A stretch of DNA of 64,000 nucleotides from Fasciola hepatica (taxonomy: Eukaryota; Platyhelminthes; Trematoda; Plagiorchiida; Fasciolidae), in assembly GCA_948099385.1 (NCBI GenBank), contig CANUEZ040000105.1, forward strand, positions 3,839,001 through 3,903,000, in the 5' to 3' direction. The notes under the pieces were generated by a model, which worked only from the letters and a program-made list of their open reading frames with translations, was not told the DNA's origin and did not search any database. How positions within the stretch are numbered: position 1 is the stretch's first letter; each line of letters begins with the position of its first letter. This document shows positions 11,364 through 24,120 of the stretch, in pieces. The translations under genes and the position numbers were made by a program.

Positions 11364-11840
11364 TTGGAGAAGTATTACGCATTTGTCAATAATGACTCTC
11401 ACTTTCGTTGTCCGGGAGTCAATTTCACTACCACTTTAGCTAGTGGTTTTACTGTTGCGGCTCTTTGTAAGACTTTCAGTCGGGAAGACATTCCGTACGC
11501 ATCCGTTTCCCATAATGGAACTCATATGTCGTCGAAGACGGTGACCGATTGGTCGGAAGCATGACATTGCCGTCTTACGCTAACTCCACGTAGGCATTCA
11601 CAGTCGAAGGAGGCAGCTAAGAAATGTGTTCGAAAGTTGAACAGTGCAGTTGCTCCTGCATGGGCCGATACATTCAGGGAGGCAAACAGAACTGCTGACA
11701 GTTTTCTAATGCAGTAACATAATGTAGCTCATCAAACGTCTAGCATGATTCCATCAAAGCTACAGAACGATCCAGCCCTGAGGACCAACTTGTTGAGTTT
11801 TCAAATCTGCAGAAGTAGTTTATCATCGGAGGAATAAACT
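11364..11840 (+). pseudogene. Ty3/gypsy integrase catalytic-core remnant
   Basis: The text GFTVAALCKTFSREDIPYA followed by VSHNGTHMSSKTVTDW matches the integrase core block 'lrkiFsrfGiPxxlvSDNGtqFtS..F..w'. The catalytic Asp of DNG is His here. Downstream, PRRHSQSKEAAKKCVRKLNS corresponds to 'PphHPqSNGaAErxVrtlK', with the catalytic Glu region degraded, followed by a DSFLMQ block. It lacks the enzymatic residues, so it cannot be active. Confidence 0.7.
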
Positions 11841-12898
11841 AAAGAACCTCGAGAAGCACTGTGCACAATCAGATGGGATAACGCGTTTCTCCGATTCTTG
11901 ACTTGGGCGATGGTTCCGTACTTATAAGACAATTAGAGCAAATATATTTTTATCGTGCCTATTCTCAAGCCTATCGTTGACTGTACTAATTCTGATTTTT
12001 CCGAATTTGTTTCAGAAGAGAATGATTGCAGCGCAAAAATAGTACAGTTTCGAAAGTTCGAAGGATTGCAAAACAAAGAACATCATGATCGAAGAAGTCA
12101 CGACTCGTATTCGAGCTGTGGATGATGTGATGATTGCAAACGGATTGTGAACTTGCTTGTTTATTCATATTACAGACTATCTGTAATTCCTCACCTGCCA
12201 AATAAAGTTCGAATTAAACTCCGTTTTTGCGTATTCCATTTCTCGAGCGAATTCTAGCTCTGGGTTGAGGCTATATTGCGTGTTCCCAATGTATTACCAG
12301 CTCCGATGTGCAGCACTCACGCGGGGGTTAGTCTCGATCAGAGTCAACCAACTCATGTAAAAACGCCAGGTAAAATGACAGCTCATATTTTGTTAGTGGA
12401 TCGACTTCAATGCGAGGCCGGAAAGACTGAGGGGGTTTGAAAAGTTATTTTCTTGAACAAAAGGATGAATTCTAGTGTCGTATTGCCAGTGTTCCAGTTT
12501 TGGCCTATTACAGCTGCGAACCGTTTTTGACAGACGGGAGGTGGAGTGAATAAAGCCCTCCCCAGAATTAACTCATTTCTGATTGATTTCCACACCCACA
12601 GTGCAGATTTGTTTCCGTTTTCAAAACACACAATAGATGATATACCTCCAAACCAATGTTTCCATCAGCCTCCTCAAAAGCTTTCGTCAGAAATCCACAT
12701 TTGAAATTTTATCTGCTGGCAGCTCACCTCAAAAAAAGAGTTGCTCCTTACTGTTTCCATCCAGATATTGTTAGTGATGTCATTACTGAAAAGTCAGCAG
12801 CAGCACGTATGGAAGATATCGTGTGCCCCGACGTCATCAAACTCTTCAGTATTACAGGAAAGCGCCGATTCGGCGGTCTCCACACTCGGTCCTGTGCG
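11841..12898. other. Unassigned stretch upstream of GypA copy 1
   Basis: Could be 3' tail or LTR of the preceding gypsy remnant. An open frame at 12656-12922 has no recognised domain. I make no call. Confidence 0.3.
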
Positions 12899-13063
12899 CT
12901 ACCAATTATATTACCTAATTGAACATATTTATACAAACCAGTTCTGCAAAAACAACTAACAGGCTTTCTTACAGCCTTGTTCTTCTTGGTACTTCCCATC
13001 GCGTAGTTCTGGGTGGGGCAATTTCAATACGGACTATCGATTCAGTTCATTACGATTATTACA
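12899..13063 (+). mobile_element. 5' LTR of GypA copy 1, 5'-truncated
   Basis: Matches the 3' half of the approximately 300-bp GypA LTR, starting at CTACCAATTATATT and ending ...ATTATTACA. The first about 140 bp are missing and replaced by unrelated DNA. The two bases AT and then TGGAG follow, the start of the primer-binding site. Confidence 0.8.
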
Positions 13064-16000
13064 ATTGGAGCGGCCCAGTATTGAACAGCTGAACCTGCAT
13101 GATAGTGCATCTGAAATTGAAGACTGGATTGAACGTTTCGAATTATGGTGTAGCAGACGAAAGGATGTGAAGAAGGAGAACCAGACTGCATACTTCTTGA
13201 CATCTGGCGGCCGTTCATTCTACTCGTTGACGAAAAACCTTGCATATCCGAGAACCCCTTCCTGCAGTTTCGTTCGACGAGTTGAAGGCTCCACTGATAG
13301 TTTATGTGGTTCCGGTCAGTTTCCGGGCTACCGAACGTGCCAAATTTCATTCGTTGATTCGTGATCCCAACATGAAGTTCCGTGAATTCATTCTGACACT
13401 TCAGACACAGGACGCTAAGTATGATTTTGGTGATCATTTGGAGACCCAGTTACGTGACCTCATCATTGCCAGCATAAATCATCCGGAGTTGCAAAAGAAG
13501 CTATTGCTGAAGCCCGACTTTACGTTTTCCGAAGCCCAGTCAACCTGCGAACCATTCGATGACGTAGCCGATGCGACGACTGCACATTCCGTAGTGTACT
13601 ATCAACACGTTCATGCCCGTTAACCAGTCCCTACAAATCAGACGCCTCAACCGAAGCCTGTTAACAAAATGATTTCTGAATACAAACCAGTACTACCAAA
13701 TTGATGCTTCTCGTGCGGCGAATTTCACCTACGTTCCACCTGTCACTTTCGTAATGCGGTATGCCATTCTTGTGGAAAGTTTGATCACATTCGCAAGGTA
13801 TGTCGTTAATCCAAGTGCAATGTGACGGGTGCAACCCATGAAGATCCGAAAGCAGATGAAAGTCTGATATACAGGCTGAAGATTTCGAGTAAATCAAGCC
13901 AATACCTGTTCAGATCAGTCCAATTCCAATGTGGCTTGAGACATGAGTTCATTGCGGATACCGGGAGCTGTGAGTCCATCATTCCGAAATCAGTGTTCGA
14001 CTTGGTTCAGCCCAATGTACTTATACACCCCACCATTGTGCGCATTCATGGTGTTACTGGACCTCGAATTTCACTGCTGGGTGAGACTACACTAATGGTT
14101 CGGTTGGAGGGCCACTATATGGCGGTACGATTCCTGATTTACGTAGACAGTCCATCAATTCTGGGCTTGAAGGCCCTGCGTGCTTTAAAAGAATCGGTAA
14201 CCCTCAAAACGACATCCAAAAATCCGGTGAATCAGCTTGTTCTTCAGCAATTGATCGCACAATGCTCGAACAATAAATGTGGCATGGCGGTCGATCCAGA
14301 GAAGTTGGAATTGGATGGTGATCCGGTATTCCTGAAACGTCGAGTGTTGCTGTACAGTCAGAGAGAGGGCGTTCTGAAGGTGCTTACCAGAATGGAGCAA
14401 GATGGTGTCATTGAGCGTGTGACTTCATCTGCTTGGATGACCGTGATTCTGATGGCAATGAAGAGCGACGGACAGACACCGCGGATTTGTGCAAATTTGT
14501 TGTCACCAAATTAGATTTCCTCGGTTTCACTGTCATTGCAAACGGATACCAACCCAATCCAGACCGTTTCAAACCCGTGATTGGCATCGAGTGACCGAAA
14601 ACTCAGGCGCACTTACGATCAATCTTAGGTACTTGCAATACCACCCCAGGTTCATTCCGAACTTTGCAACAAAAGCCCAACCATTGTTTCTAGCTCAGTC
14701 ATCCGATGTGTGCCAATGGAACGAATAGTGTGAACAGATACTACGCGGTCTTATTCAAAATATCATTGACCGACCGATACTAGCCCCATTTGAACCATCT
14801 ATGCGGACCATGCTGATCACTGACGCGTCCAAAGTGGGGATCGGAGCAGTTTTGGAAAAAGATCGATGTCCAATCATCTGCATCTCCAGTCTTCCTAATG
14901 CTGCAGAGAAGGGTTAGTCCCAGACGCAGAAGGAGATTTGGTCGTTTTCTGGGCAGTGCACCGACTACACAAGTACCTATTCGGAGTGAAGTTCACGATT
15001 GTCATCGACCACCAGGCCCTTCAGTTCCAGTATAACCCAGGTAAATCCGTCGCCGAATCCACGGCAGCTATGATCCTGCTTTGGAGTGTTGCTATGGCAG
15101 CCTATAACTATGACATCCTGCATCGACCTGACAAAACAATCCCACAGGCGGACTTCCTGTCCCACTACTCACGATGGACAGTGGCGGACCAATGCAATTT
15201 CATTTCGCCGGCTGCACTGGTCGAGGGAAGAATTGAGCAAGCAGACAAAATGATACTTCTAGTCTGTGATTTCGACGATCAGAAAGGGATGGCAGCCCGA
15301 GGTGAAGCTCAATTTTCGTCAGTTCTTTGCACTGCGACAGGAATTCAGTATCCATCCCGACAGCGTCCTTTGTCGAGGTGACAGGCTTGTCACTCCACTT
15401 ACATTGCGTAATTCGGTTTTGGATGAACTACACAGAGGCCACTTGGGCGTGGATAAAATGAAGTCGCTGGCTTGACAGATGTGTAGAAGGCGGGAACTGA
15501 ATGCGGATATTTGCACTATGGCAAAATACTGTGATGCGTGTTTGCACAAAGTACAGTCGCTACCAAACAACTGGAATCCATGACCCGAAATCTACATTCC
15601 ATGGCAAAGAGTTCATGCAGACTTCTGTAGTTCATTCTTGAACCGGTATCACTCCCCTGTACTGATCGACTCCTGCTCTAAATGGCCGGAAGTGTTCCTG
15701 ACGCGCTCACCAACCACCTCGTTCGTAATCCAGGTGGTACGAAAATGCTTCAGCCGAGAATAAATCCCAAAGGTATTAGTCACCGGTTATGGATCAAAAT
15801 TCTGTACGGCTGAGATGAAATGCTGGCTCGATAGAATCTGGTGTCGGCATCTACGTACGGCACCACGCCACCCATGTTCTAACGGCGTAGCGAAAAACTT
15901 GGTGCTTTCTGTGAAATTGCGATAACATCAGCCAACCCGAGAACGTTGCCCGACTTGGAAGCGTTCCTCGACAATTTCTTGTTGCAGTACAGAATCGCAG

Positions 16001-16422
16001 TGCACACAACCACTAAAAAAAGTTCGGTCGTTCTCTTCAAGTCCAGAAGACTATGGTCATCTCTGATGTGTCTTGACATCAGTGACGTCACATACTACCG
16101 TGGCTTCGAGCTTCGACCAACTCGTGGATTTATCACAAGACAACTTGGTCAGTCTATGGTCGAGATCACGGACTTGGATGATGCATCGGTGCATCGGCAC
16201 CACCTCAGCCAAATCCATTTCAACGTAACGACCGGCGATGTAACCAATGGCACGACTGGGACGATCAGGGATCATGACGGTGACCGTATCATTGACTGTG
16301 ATACATCGATTCCGCCTCCTGAAACGACGGCTGCAGCGGCCGAGCCGCAACCACCAGTTGCGGTCGGAATATCAGTACCACACTCCAGCCAAACTGAAGA
16401 GGATCTCTTGAGGGAGAAAAGC
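13064..16422 (+). pseudogene. GypA copy 1 internal region (gag, protease, partial RT, RNase H, integrase)
   Basis: A Ty3/gypsy element of the K02A2.6-like type. Gag is at 13065-13620 (motif ASEIEDWIERFELW), broken by a frameshift near 13250. Two CCHC zinc knuckles lie near 13705-13815 ([27 protein letters not shown]). Protease has FIADTGSCESIIP (13950-13990; DTG active site). RT begins at 14270 (VFLKRRVLLYSQREG, MEQDGVIERVTSSAW) but jumps near 14492 from RIC to TKLDFLGFTV, deleting fingers, palm and YxDD. RNase H follows (LITDASKVGIGAVLEKD near 14816-14860; VIDHQALQFQYNPGKS near 15000-15050). Integrase has a zinc block (HRGHLGVDKMKSLA, 15430-15475) and a core with HADFC; VTGYGSKF replaces 'VTDNGSqF', and KNLV replaces 'ErxV', so two of three catalytic residues are lost. 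Dead copy. Confidence 0.9.
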
Positions 16423-16726
16423 TGTGGCGATTCAGCAGCTGTCACACGTGATACTGCTATGTACAATTTTGTAACCACATACACGGATGAGTCTCAAACA
16501 GGCAGGATCAGTGCCGAACAGTCCGACAAAAGCTCCCTGTGATTGGTCATCTTTGAGTCTACCAATTATATTCTCCCCTATTAAACATACATTATACAAA
16601 CCAGTTCTGCAATGCAACTAACGTGCTATCAGGCGGCCTTGATTTTCTTGGTACCTCGGTTCGCGTAGTTGTAGGTGGGAACAATTTTAATACGGGCTGT
16701 CAATGAAGTTCAATATGACTATTACA
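16423..16726 (+). mobile_element. 3' LTR of GypA copy 1
   Basis: 304 bp, starting TGTGGCGATTCAGC after an A/G-rich tract (AGGGAGAAAAGC, polypurine tract) and ending ATTACA. It aligns with the LTRs of copies 2 and 3. No matching target duplication is visible because the 5' end of the element is truncated. Confidence 0.88.
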
Positions 16727-17026
16727 GAATCCAAGTTGTTGACTCAGGCGTAACTACAATAAAACGTGATCAAATTAACAGTTCTTTGAAGCATTCATGC
16801 CAATGGTTGCGCCGTAGCTGTTCCTCATTAATAGGCTCTCTCTCCTTCTACCACATATCGTTTCACTGACCGAAATTCGCTGTCCATCGTTGTCGCTAAT
16901 ATGTTTGAACCATCTTTAGCTGTTCCCTGTAGCAGCTGCTACTTCCGTTACTTTAGCTAATTAGTCCCACCAATTTTCGCGACCCGACTTAAGGCTTTTC
17001 GTAACTTGCTTTCGCAGATGTCTTTG

Positions 17027-17099
<73 letters not shown>

Positions 17100-18038
17100 G
17101 GCAGACATCTGACCTTCTGATAAATAACCAGATATTAAGGATACGCATCGTTTTTTAGGCCCAGTAAAACTTCAGTCTTGGTGGAGGTAACGTATATGGT
17201 ATGCTTGACTTGAAGTTAAGAGTTCATTGGGATCCAGGTGACCCGGGTTTATTGATAACTGCACAGAAAGAACACCTCAGAATGCAAGGAACTGAAAATC
17301 GTCTAGCAAAAGATGTCCAAGACAGGTGAGTTTCGAGCTATTGCTACCATCCACGAGAAGTAAGCAGAAGTAAACGACGACCCGAATGTAATGGAGAAAA
17401 TAACCAGGGAACGAATGAAGAATCAACCCGGGCAACTTTCATCTAGACAGTCGCCAAAACCTCGATAAACATGTCACGCCGGTGCATCCGACCAGTTCCA
17501 TTCAGCCCCACATGTTATCTAGAGTCCAATGCAAGATCTCAAAAATAGTGCAGCCACTTTAGGCGGCACCTGAGCAATCCAATTACCAGGAAAATGATGC
17601 AACCCTAATGAACGCTTTTGTGGCGGTTTGTGTATAGTTAATTACTTTTGCAGTTTCAATATCATTTCATCTAGTCGTAAAATTTAACGGAAAGCTTTTC
17701 CTTATGGTGACACATTCTGGTCCACGCCATATGGCTGTTGCAATTGGAGTAGTGGGCAAAGATCGTGCAAAAAGATCATCCGTGGAAAACAGAAAATAAA
17801 CCGCATGGTGCCAGCATTTACTCCCCCGACAAGTGGCCTAAAGCTGTACACCTTTGTTAGGCAGATCATCCGAAACAGATTCTATGTTGTCTGAATTTTT
17901 TGTTACGTGAGTGTCGAGAAAAAGCTGAGATGAGCCGGAAAAAATGAAGATCTATGATTGCCAATGAGAATAAAGTTGACACACTTTTAAGATGGAGAAA
18001 ACATTGAAAATAAAAACTGAAGGGGAATTCGATCTCAC
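16727..18038. other. Unassigned stretch with TA microsatellite
   Basis: Apart from the TA tract at 17029-17098 I see no feature. A few retroelement-like phrases around 17700-17860 are too weak to call. Confidence 0.3.
17029..17098. repeat. (TA)n microsatellite
   Basis: About 70 bp of pure TA dinucleotide. Confidence 0.97.
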
Positions 18039-18339
18039 TGTAATAATCGTATTGTACTGAACTGATGGGACGTATTGAAAATGTCCCCACCTAGAACTAC
18101 GCTACCCGAAGTACCAAGAAAACCAAGGCTGCCAAATAGCACGTTAGTTGTATTACAGAACTGGTTTGTATTTATCTGTTCATTTAGAGAATATAACTGG
18201 CAGACTCAAAGATGACCAATCACAGAGAGCTTTTGTCGGACTTGTCCTCAGTGTTCCTGATTGGTTGAGGCTCATCCGTGTACGTGGATACGAAACTGTA
18301 CATGGCCGTATCACGTGTGACAGCTGCTGAATCACCACA
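18039..18339 (-). mobile_element. Solo LTR of GypA family
   Basis: 301 bp, full length relative to the GypA LTR in reverse orientation (TGTAATAATCG... to ...GAATCACCACA), with no internal region on either side. Flanks CTCAC (18034-18038) and CACAC (18340-18344) match 4 of 5, a plausible decayed 5-bp target duplication. Formed by LTR-LTR recombination (established mechanism; inferred here). Confidence 0.88.
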
Positions 18340-20217
18340 CACACATGTGGATTCGAGAACCCATAAGAGTAACTTGGGTCAGTCTTCCAATCCCAATCTC
18401 TGAAAACCCAGTGCATCTGTGAACGGCATCACCTCTACGAGAATCACACCGTCGGGGGAATTCTGACGCTCCACTGGGTTCGATAATTACCTGTCCCGTG
18501 CTAACTGGATTCAACTCAACTGGATCTCGTAGTAATAGTAGGCATACCAGCGACCCATTTTAAGGATAAGACAATTTTTACTTTATGTAAGATACGTGGG
18601 TGACTATAATAGTCACAAAATGCTTAGAAGAGGTGACGTAATATCAACATAATCCATCGGCTACGCACAGGTATTTGCTGGACAAAAGAGAGAAGAAAAT
18701 AACACGTTGGACTGTCTTGACATCAGCGTAGTATGAACAGAATCTGGATCAGTGACGTCAACCGTGCACTGAAAGAAAACGTAAAAAGATCAGTAGTTGT
18801 AATTTGAGGGTCTTGTGCCATAGGAGTATATGAATGATGTGATGCGAATCCTTTTTGCAACCACACCAAATCAAGGGAGATTTTGAGCAAGTTAAAAAAA
18901 CATAATACTCAACAACAAGACAGGTGGATGTATAATAAACCAAAACCTCAACACTGAAATGCTTGTCAACTTGTTGTAGGGTGATAAGGACAAATACTCG
19001 ACAGATAAATGAATTGGTTCCGCAACGAATACAGTAAACTAACCAGATGACATGAAAATTAAACATTAGACGACTTCAGCATTTCTCAGCGAAAGACTGA
19101 CTTGGTGCTCAACTGAATCCGTCACAGCGGGAAATCAAGCTGTTCATTTAGTGTGTGCTAATGACACTGGAAGCGCAACACGTAGTTTAGTGTTCAGCGG
19201 TTCATATATAAAATTCGGGTAGGCCCCTGCTTAACTTAAGTACGAAACAAGTGAAACACTTCTACAGGCTTGTGGCCTGTGGCTGCTGTCAGTAGCGACA
19301 ACGTGATAGCATTCGTTTCTTTTGTTTGCAACAATATCAGAGTTTATGAACTTTGCTACACTTCTGTCCTTTTTAACTTCCCACGCTGTGGCGGCCTTCA
19401 TTATTCGGTAACCACTTTTTTCGATGAATTATTTTATTCCGGTCGCAAAAACGCCGATTAAGTAACAGAGGGGCTCATGATCTTATGTTAAGTATTTTAT
19501 TACCTACCTGGTTGTAGGAACCACACCTCTGGTCTCTCGGGATTGTTGTTTGGTCCATTCCTGTCCATCACCTCCTTACCTTGAGCAAATCACAACATCT
19601 GAAAAGAGCAGGAGAAAACGATGTGATGATCAGTGATGACTTGGTGAAGAAGCATGATGAAATCGGTCTCGAATGGTGCATGCGTGATTCCGAGGACGAA
19701 TGATTCGAAATTTAGGTGGGCAAAAATCTAGATGAAAGTGGACGTCCGTGGAAAAATTACTGTACGTTTTTAAACCTCCTTTGTCCACTTACAGGAAACC
19801 AAACAAAATACGACCAGATGATTTTAACAACATAAAAATCAATTAGGTTCACGCCTACTATTCCTAATGTGTGATTTTTATACCACAATTATCGCCACAT
19901 TGTGTTTTTGCTAGCGTGCCGTTGATGAAATTTAGTTATCCACTAACGGCCTCCGCAGTAATATTGACGTAATAAATGACTGTTCTGATGTTGTACCATT
20001 TACGCATAGGATGATGTTATTGTTTCTATTCTTATGCTAACTACAAAAATACATCACGAGCAGTAAAATGATGTCATCACTGTAAGCAACTACAAAAGCA
20101 CATCGCCAATCCATATGCCAACGAACGGCTTTCCTCTTTCTTAGCGTTTTCCTCAGCTTGATGTTGCCTCGCCTAATTATTGCGGAAGAGGGCTGAATAC
20201 AGAGACGCATGACTTAG
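18340..20217. other. Unassigned stretch
   Basis: No motif, LTR or splice-bounded frame recognised on either strand. Confidence 0.3.
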
Positions 20218-20515
20218 AGTACCATCCACAATACTCGGACTAGTAGAACGTATTAAAATCAGTCGAGTTCAGAACCACGCAAACCAAAATAGCCAGAAAA
20301 ACAAGCTCGTGGAATTGCACGCTTATTGTGTTGCAGAATCGATTTGCATAAATATCTTAAGTCGATAAATAATTGGTAGATCACAAGTCGGCCAGTCGCA
20401 GCCAGCTTTCGTTGTACTTGGGCTCGGGGATTCTGATTGATTGGAGTTCCTCAGCGTCTGTAGCCATGAAGCTGTACAGGGCCGTTTCACGTGTGATGCC
20501 TGCTGAATCAGTACA
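20218..20515 (-). mobile_element. Diverged solo LTR of GypA family
   Basis: Aligns along its whole length with the GypA LTR in minus orientation, including the GTATTAAAAT, CAGAATCGATTTG and TTTCACGTGTGAT blocks, and ends GCTGAATCAGTACA. It is much more diverged than the other copies, hence older. Confidence 0.7.
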
Positions 20516-21641
20516 TTTAGATATTCCCACTTCGTCTCAGCGCAGACCTCAGTTGCATCACCCACTGTTGAGCCATTGAGGGAGCACGTTCGGTCAGTCG
20601 TTTAAGTATTTTTTGTTCTTATAGGTCTGCGTCGGTGTCCCTGGAGCCAGACTGCAATTCATTGATCGAATTATAGTTGGCGTGCAAAGTCACATATCAT
20701 GTAACCGCATTATGATTATTAGACATTTTCCCACGGTCAAGGTTTTTACATCGTGAAATCAGGCTCACACTGACCTAATGTCATTCTCCATGTTGTGATG
20801 TAAAATCGTCGACTGCGTGCTCCGGCGATATGAATTACTTTGAAGGATCACTTGTCAGATGGTTATTCTCATATTACTGTCTCAATATCATCTACACTTT
20901 CTGATTCAGAAGCTTGATGCAGAAACTCCTCAAATTTCGGACGAGTTACATTCTGAAAGGACGTTCGTAACTCGAAATGTTCGTGAGTCGTTATTCAACA
21001 TCACTTTACGTTGCACTAGAGTGTATTCAAACATGCATTGCTCAGTGAACATGATTTTGACTCAGTATACACATGATGTAAGTTTTCACGCTTCTTAAAG
21101 CAGTGAAGCCATCGATGACTTGCAATAAAAGCATCGTTTACAGCACCTCCCGGAAGACGAAAATACACAAAACTGGGAGACTACGTGCAGTGCCTGTTAC
21201 GGAGCTGCGCAACGTCAGTGGTTGCAGACACAAAATCGAAACCGAGGCGAACACAAACTGAACTTGTTATATTGTTCGTTCGCGTTGTGTGGCCAACCCA
21301 CGTGTCATTGGCATTCGCACGTGAGTCATTCTGGTCCCGTTGGCCTTGCACTCGCGTGCGCGATGTCTGTCTATCCCACGCTGTGCTTTGTTCCACTTTA
21401 CCAATCACATGCGGTTAGGTGCACGTGTGACTGACATTGATTCGTTGTTCCTGTCCTTTTGACACTATGTTTGCTTACTTGCCAGTGGATTATGCACTTG
21501 TTTTCCTGCTTGTTTACTTGCGTGCGTGTTTATTGATGTGCCAATAAACGGGTCTATTGCGTGGTGTGTTTTATGAATTCTGATTACAACAGTTCGTATG
21601 CCTAAAAGTTCGTGATTGGAATGTTCGTAAGTAGAACAGCA
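20516..21641. other. Unassigned stretch
   Basis: Nothing recognised. 21200-21420 is locally GC-richer with many CGTG/CACG words but no repeat partner was found. Confidence 0.3.
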
Positions 21642-21785
21642 CAGCCATCCGCACTATTACTCCGTTAAATGGAGAAAAGACCTGCTGCAGTCTACTGAGT
21701 ACAAGGTATTGCAAAAAGCTGTAATTCTTATTCAAAAGACATTTTCAACTTTGATTCGGTAATAGTGCGGTAAAAGGGATGGCTG
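21642..21785. mobile_element. MITE candidate with terminal inverted repeats
   Basis: The left end CAGCCATCCGCACTATTAC (21642-21660) is matched in inverse at the right end (about 21757-21785). The right end has an extra about 8-bp block (AAAGGGAT-side) absent from the left. The unit is about 144 bp and non-coding. No clear target duplication is visible, so the transposon superfamily cannot be named. Confidence 0.45.
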
Positions 21786-21869
21786 GTTATCAACTCCATG
21801 CGTTAGGCAGTGTGAAGTAATCTCTTCCCGATGGACTAATAAGTGGTTCTAAATGTTCGTTTCTTCTGA

Positions 21870-22095
21870 CTACGTCTGATATTCCTGTCATCTGCTGGAA
21901 TTATATGGACCTCATGCGTGTTTCATAAAATCATCAGTCCTATTTCCACGATCATGAGTTAGACCACTAATAACTGAGCGAACTGAAGTTCTGGTCGCAT
22001 TACGATTACCCGTTTGCATCTTGAAGTGATTGGCTACCCAATTTTTATGAGTCGTGAAAAAGTCCTTTTCAACCCGTGATTCAGCTGTCAAGTCG
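21870..22095 (+). pseudogene. Short gypsy protease/RT-linker remnant
   Basis: DIPVICWNYMDLMRVS resembles the protease C-terminal block seen at 38460 (LDVPIIGLNCMYRMHVS) and at 8270 (GISVIALNCMHCVNVA). About 130 bp further, EVIGYPIFMSREKVLFN resembles the RT N-terminal 'vFmKrRvlPy' block. Frames are broken. Confidence 0.5.
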
Positions 22096-22233
22096 ACATC
22101 CTACTTGGTCTGTTACGTTGTGCTGTATCTGATTTTATTAGTCACATGTGTGTGTCTTGGTTCGTTTGTTTGGTTCTGTTTGGTTTACTTTATTACCATG
22201 CAATAGTAGTACAATATTTCAGGAAGAAAATTG

Positions 22234-22345
22234 CGGCCAATTAGAGGCTGCAAATTGGGGACGGCAGCAACCCGAGGATTCGAACCTGGGACGGAAGGGT
22301 CAGAAGCCCACCACAATAACCGTTTGACCCCCGCCGGTTATTACA
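22234..22345 (-). mobile_element. tRNA-derived SINE-like element (type C)
   Basis: The complement of 22276-22286 is GGTTCGAATCC, a perfect RNA polymerase III B box. A related element with the same AGAGGCTGC-AAT start lies at 40106-40228. The A box is degenerate. It is not a functional tRNA because the cloverleaf cannot be completed. Confidence 0.6.
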
Positions 22346-22391
22346 TCGGCCTCGGATACTTCATTCCATTTTTGTCCTATCGTATCCACAC

Positions 22392-22460
22392 TGCTAACAC
22401 TACCACTACTACTGCTACTATGACTAGTTCAACAACCATTACTACCGTTGCTGCTAAAAC
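22392..22460 (+). repeat. ACT/ACC-rich trinucleotide-like tract
   Basis: Imperfect run of ACT, ACC, GCT and CTACT triplets adjoining the SINE-like element. Simple-sequence repeat. Confidence 0.6.
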
Positions 22461-23970
22461 TACAAATTTCATGTTGTGTTTCATTTGTTCTCACTCCTAA
22501 CACCTAAACCGAAGAGGGGGTGATGTTGTATGGTTCTATCATTGATCAAACCTCTGAGTGCTCGCAGTTTAGGCCGATATTCTGATTGGTCTTTCAGTCG
22601 GTACTAATTACTATAACATACGCACGCATATCGCCTTGAATTAGCTCATAAAACCAACGGTTGGTTCTAATCAATGAATCTTATGCACTGCGTCATACTT
22701 GCTTCTTGATTCGTTACTATTTCATGTAATACTTTGGTTTGAGGTAGACCATTAACTTCTCTCTTGCTTACTAACATAAAAACAAACGGATTTCCTACGT
22801 TCCATGTACTTCCTGTAAAAGTGCACACGCGTATCTTTTTCTGTAGGGACTCGGTTTTTTCGTATGTAAGCAAGTAAGTAAATAATCAAGTGAACAAGTG
22901 CACCATGTATTTCAAGCTTAAACAGTACTGACAACAGCCTCTGCGGCTAAGTGGGGCCACTCAGCAGGCAACGAATCAACAAGCAAGTATGACTCAATGC
23001 ATACGTTTCATTGGTTGGAATTCAAGGAGATTTGCGTGCTTGAGTGTGGTGTAGTAGTCGGTATCGACTGAAGATTGATGAGTTTATCGGCCTAAATGTC
23101 GAACAGTCAGAGGTTCGATCAAAGATAAGCTTATAAAAGAATTTCGAGCGCGGTTATTGAGCGTGTCTTCTATTCGGTCTCATAGCGAAATACCAACGTA
23201 ACCCCCCTGTACCGGCATAATAGAGAAGACGCAAATCGGTTCACAAATGCGAAAGTGTATTGTATATATCGTGGCACCGAAACAGTACCGATGCGAGAAG
23301 AACACTGAATGAAAACGAACGCAACGGCTTAGTAGAAAGCGATCCGCGAGCGTGTACAATCGGCGAAGGACCGAAAGTGAGAGTGATTCAAAACGAGGTC
23401 GACGGAAACCTCGGAAAAGCCAGTCCTGTAAAACGTACACAAGCGAACAAAACAGTGAGGTCGATGGCAAACGTCAGAAAAGATCGTAGAGGAAATAGAT
23501 CCAAACTGATGTCTAGAAAACGGTCATTTGCCCAGAACGATCGAGGTCACTACAAGTTCGTCTGAAGTTTAGCAGTACTCTTTTCAATGACATTGTTAAT
23601 TTTCTGATGCAACCGAAAATGACGGCAGGTTGGTATTGGGATTGGAAGGCAACGTTTTCCTTTTTCGAACCGAGTGTTTTCACAGTGTGGCATAAAATTT
23701 TCTGGTTGGTTTTTATCTATACGAATTTGGAATGCACCTCAGGCTCAATAAGAACTTTTCTTGGGCTTAATGGCAATTCCGCACATTTGTGAAATTCCCA
23801 CGCGGTGTCCTTTTCCCACTCGCGCGACTTTAATCAGCGTGTTACCCGACCCTTTTCAACCACGTCGACCCACACGTCTTCCCTTTTCTTTCACATGTCG
23901 AACCCGGTTATCTTTTCTCTGACGGAAGGGTGCTATATCATGTAGTGTAGATGTTCAACAAACCGTTGAG
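22461..23970. other. Unassigned stretch
   Basis: A 101-codon plus frame at 23260-23565 is rich in charged residues but has no motif. No other signal. Confidence 0.3.
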
Positions 23971-23975
23971 AGCCA

Positions 23976-24120
23976 GCCCGGATAGCCTTGCGGTTAAGGT
24001 GTTCGATTCATAATCGTTCACCCCGGGTTCGAGTCCCCGTGGGGGCTCGGTGGATGTGCACTGCTGATGATTCCCAACAAGGATGAAACAGCTGTACAGT
24101 GCTTCCATGGTTTTCAATGG
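23976..24120 (+). mobile_element. tRNA-Met(CAT)-like SINE
   Basis: The head 23976-24047 has a tRNA shape: A box TAGCCTTGCGG (23983-23993), anticodon-loop-like TTCATAA giving CAT, and B box GGTTCGAGTCC (24026-24036). It continues without a break into a non-tRNA body that includes TGCACTGCTGATGATTCCCA, so it is a SINE rather than a tRNA gene. The 3' limit is approximate. Confidence 0.7.

Noticed and set aside
23976..24047. Possible functional tRNA-Met gene
   Set aside because: Good A and B boxes but imperfect anticodon stem, and it runs straight into a SINE body; called a SINE.
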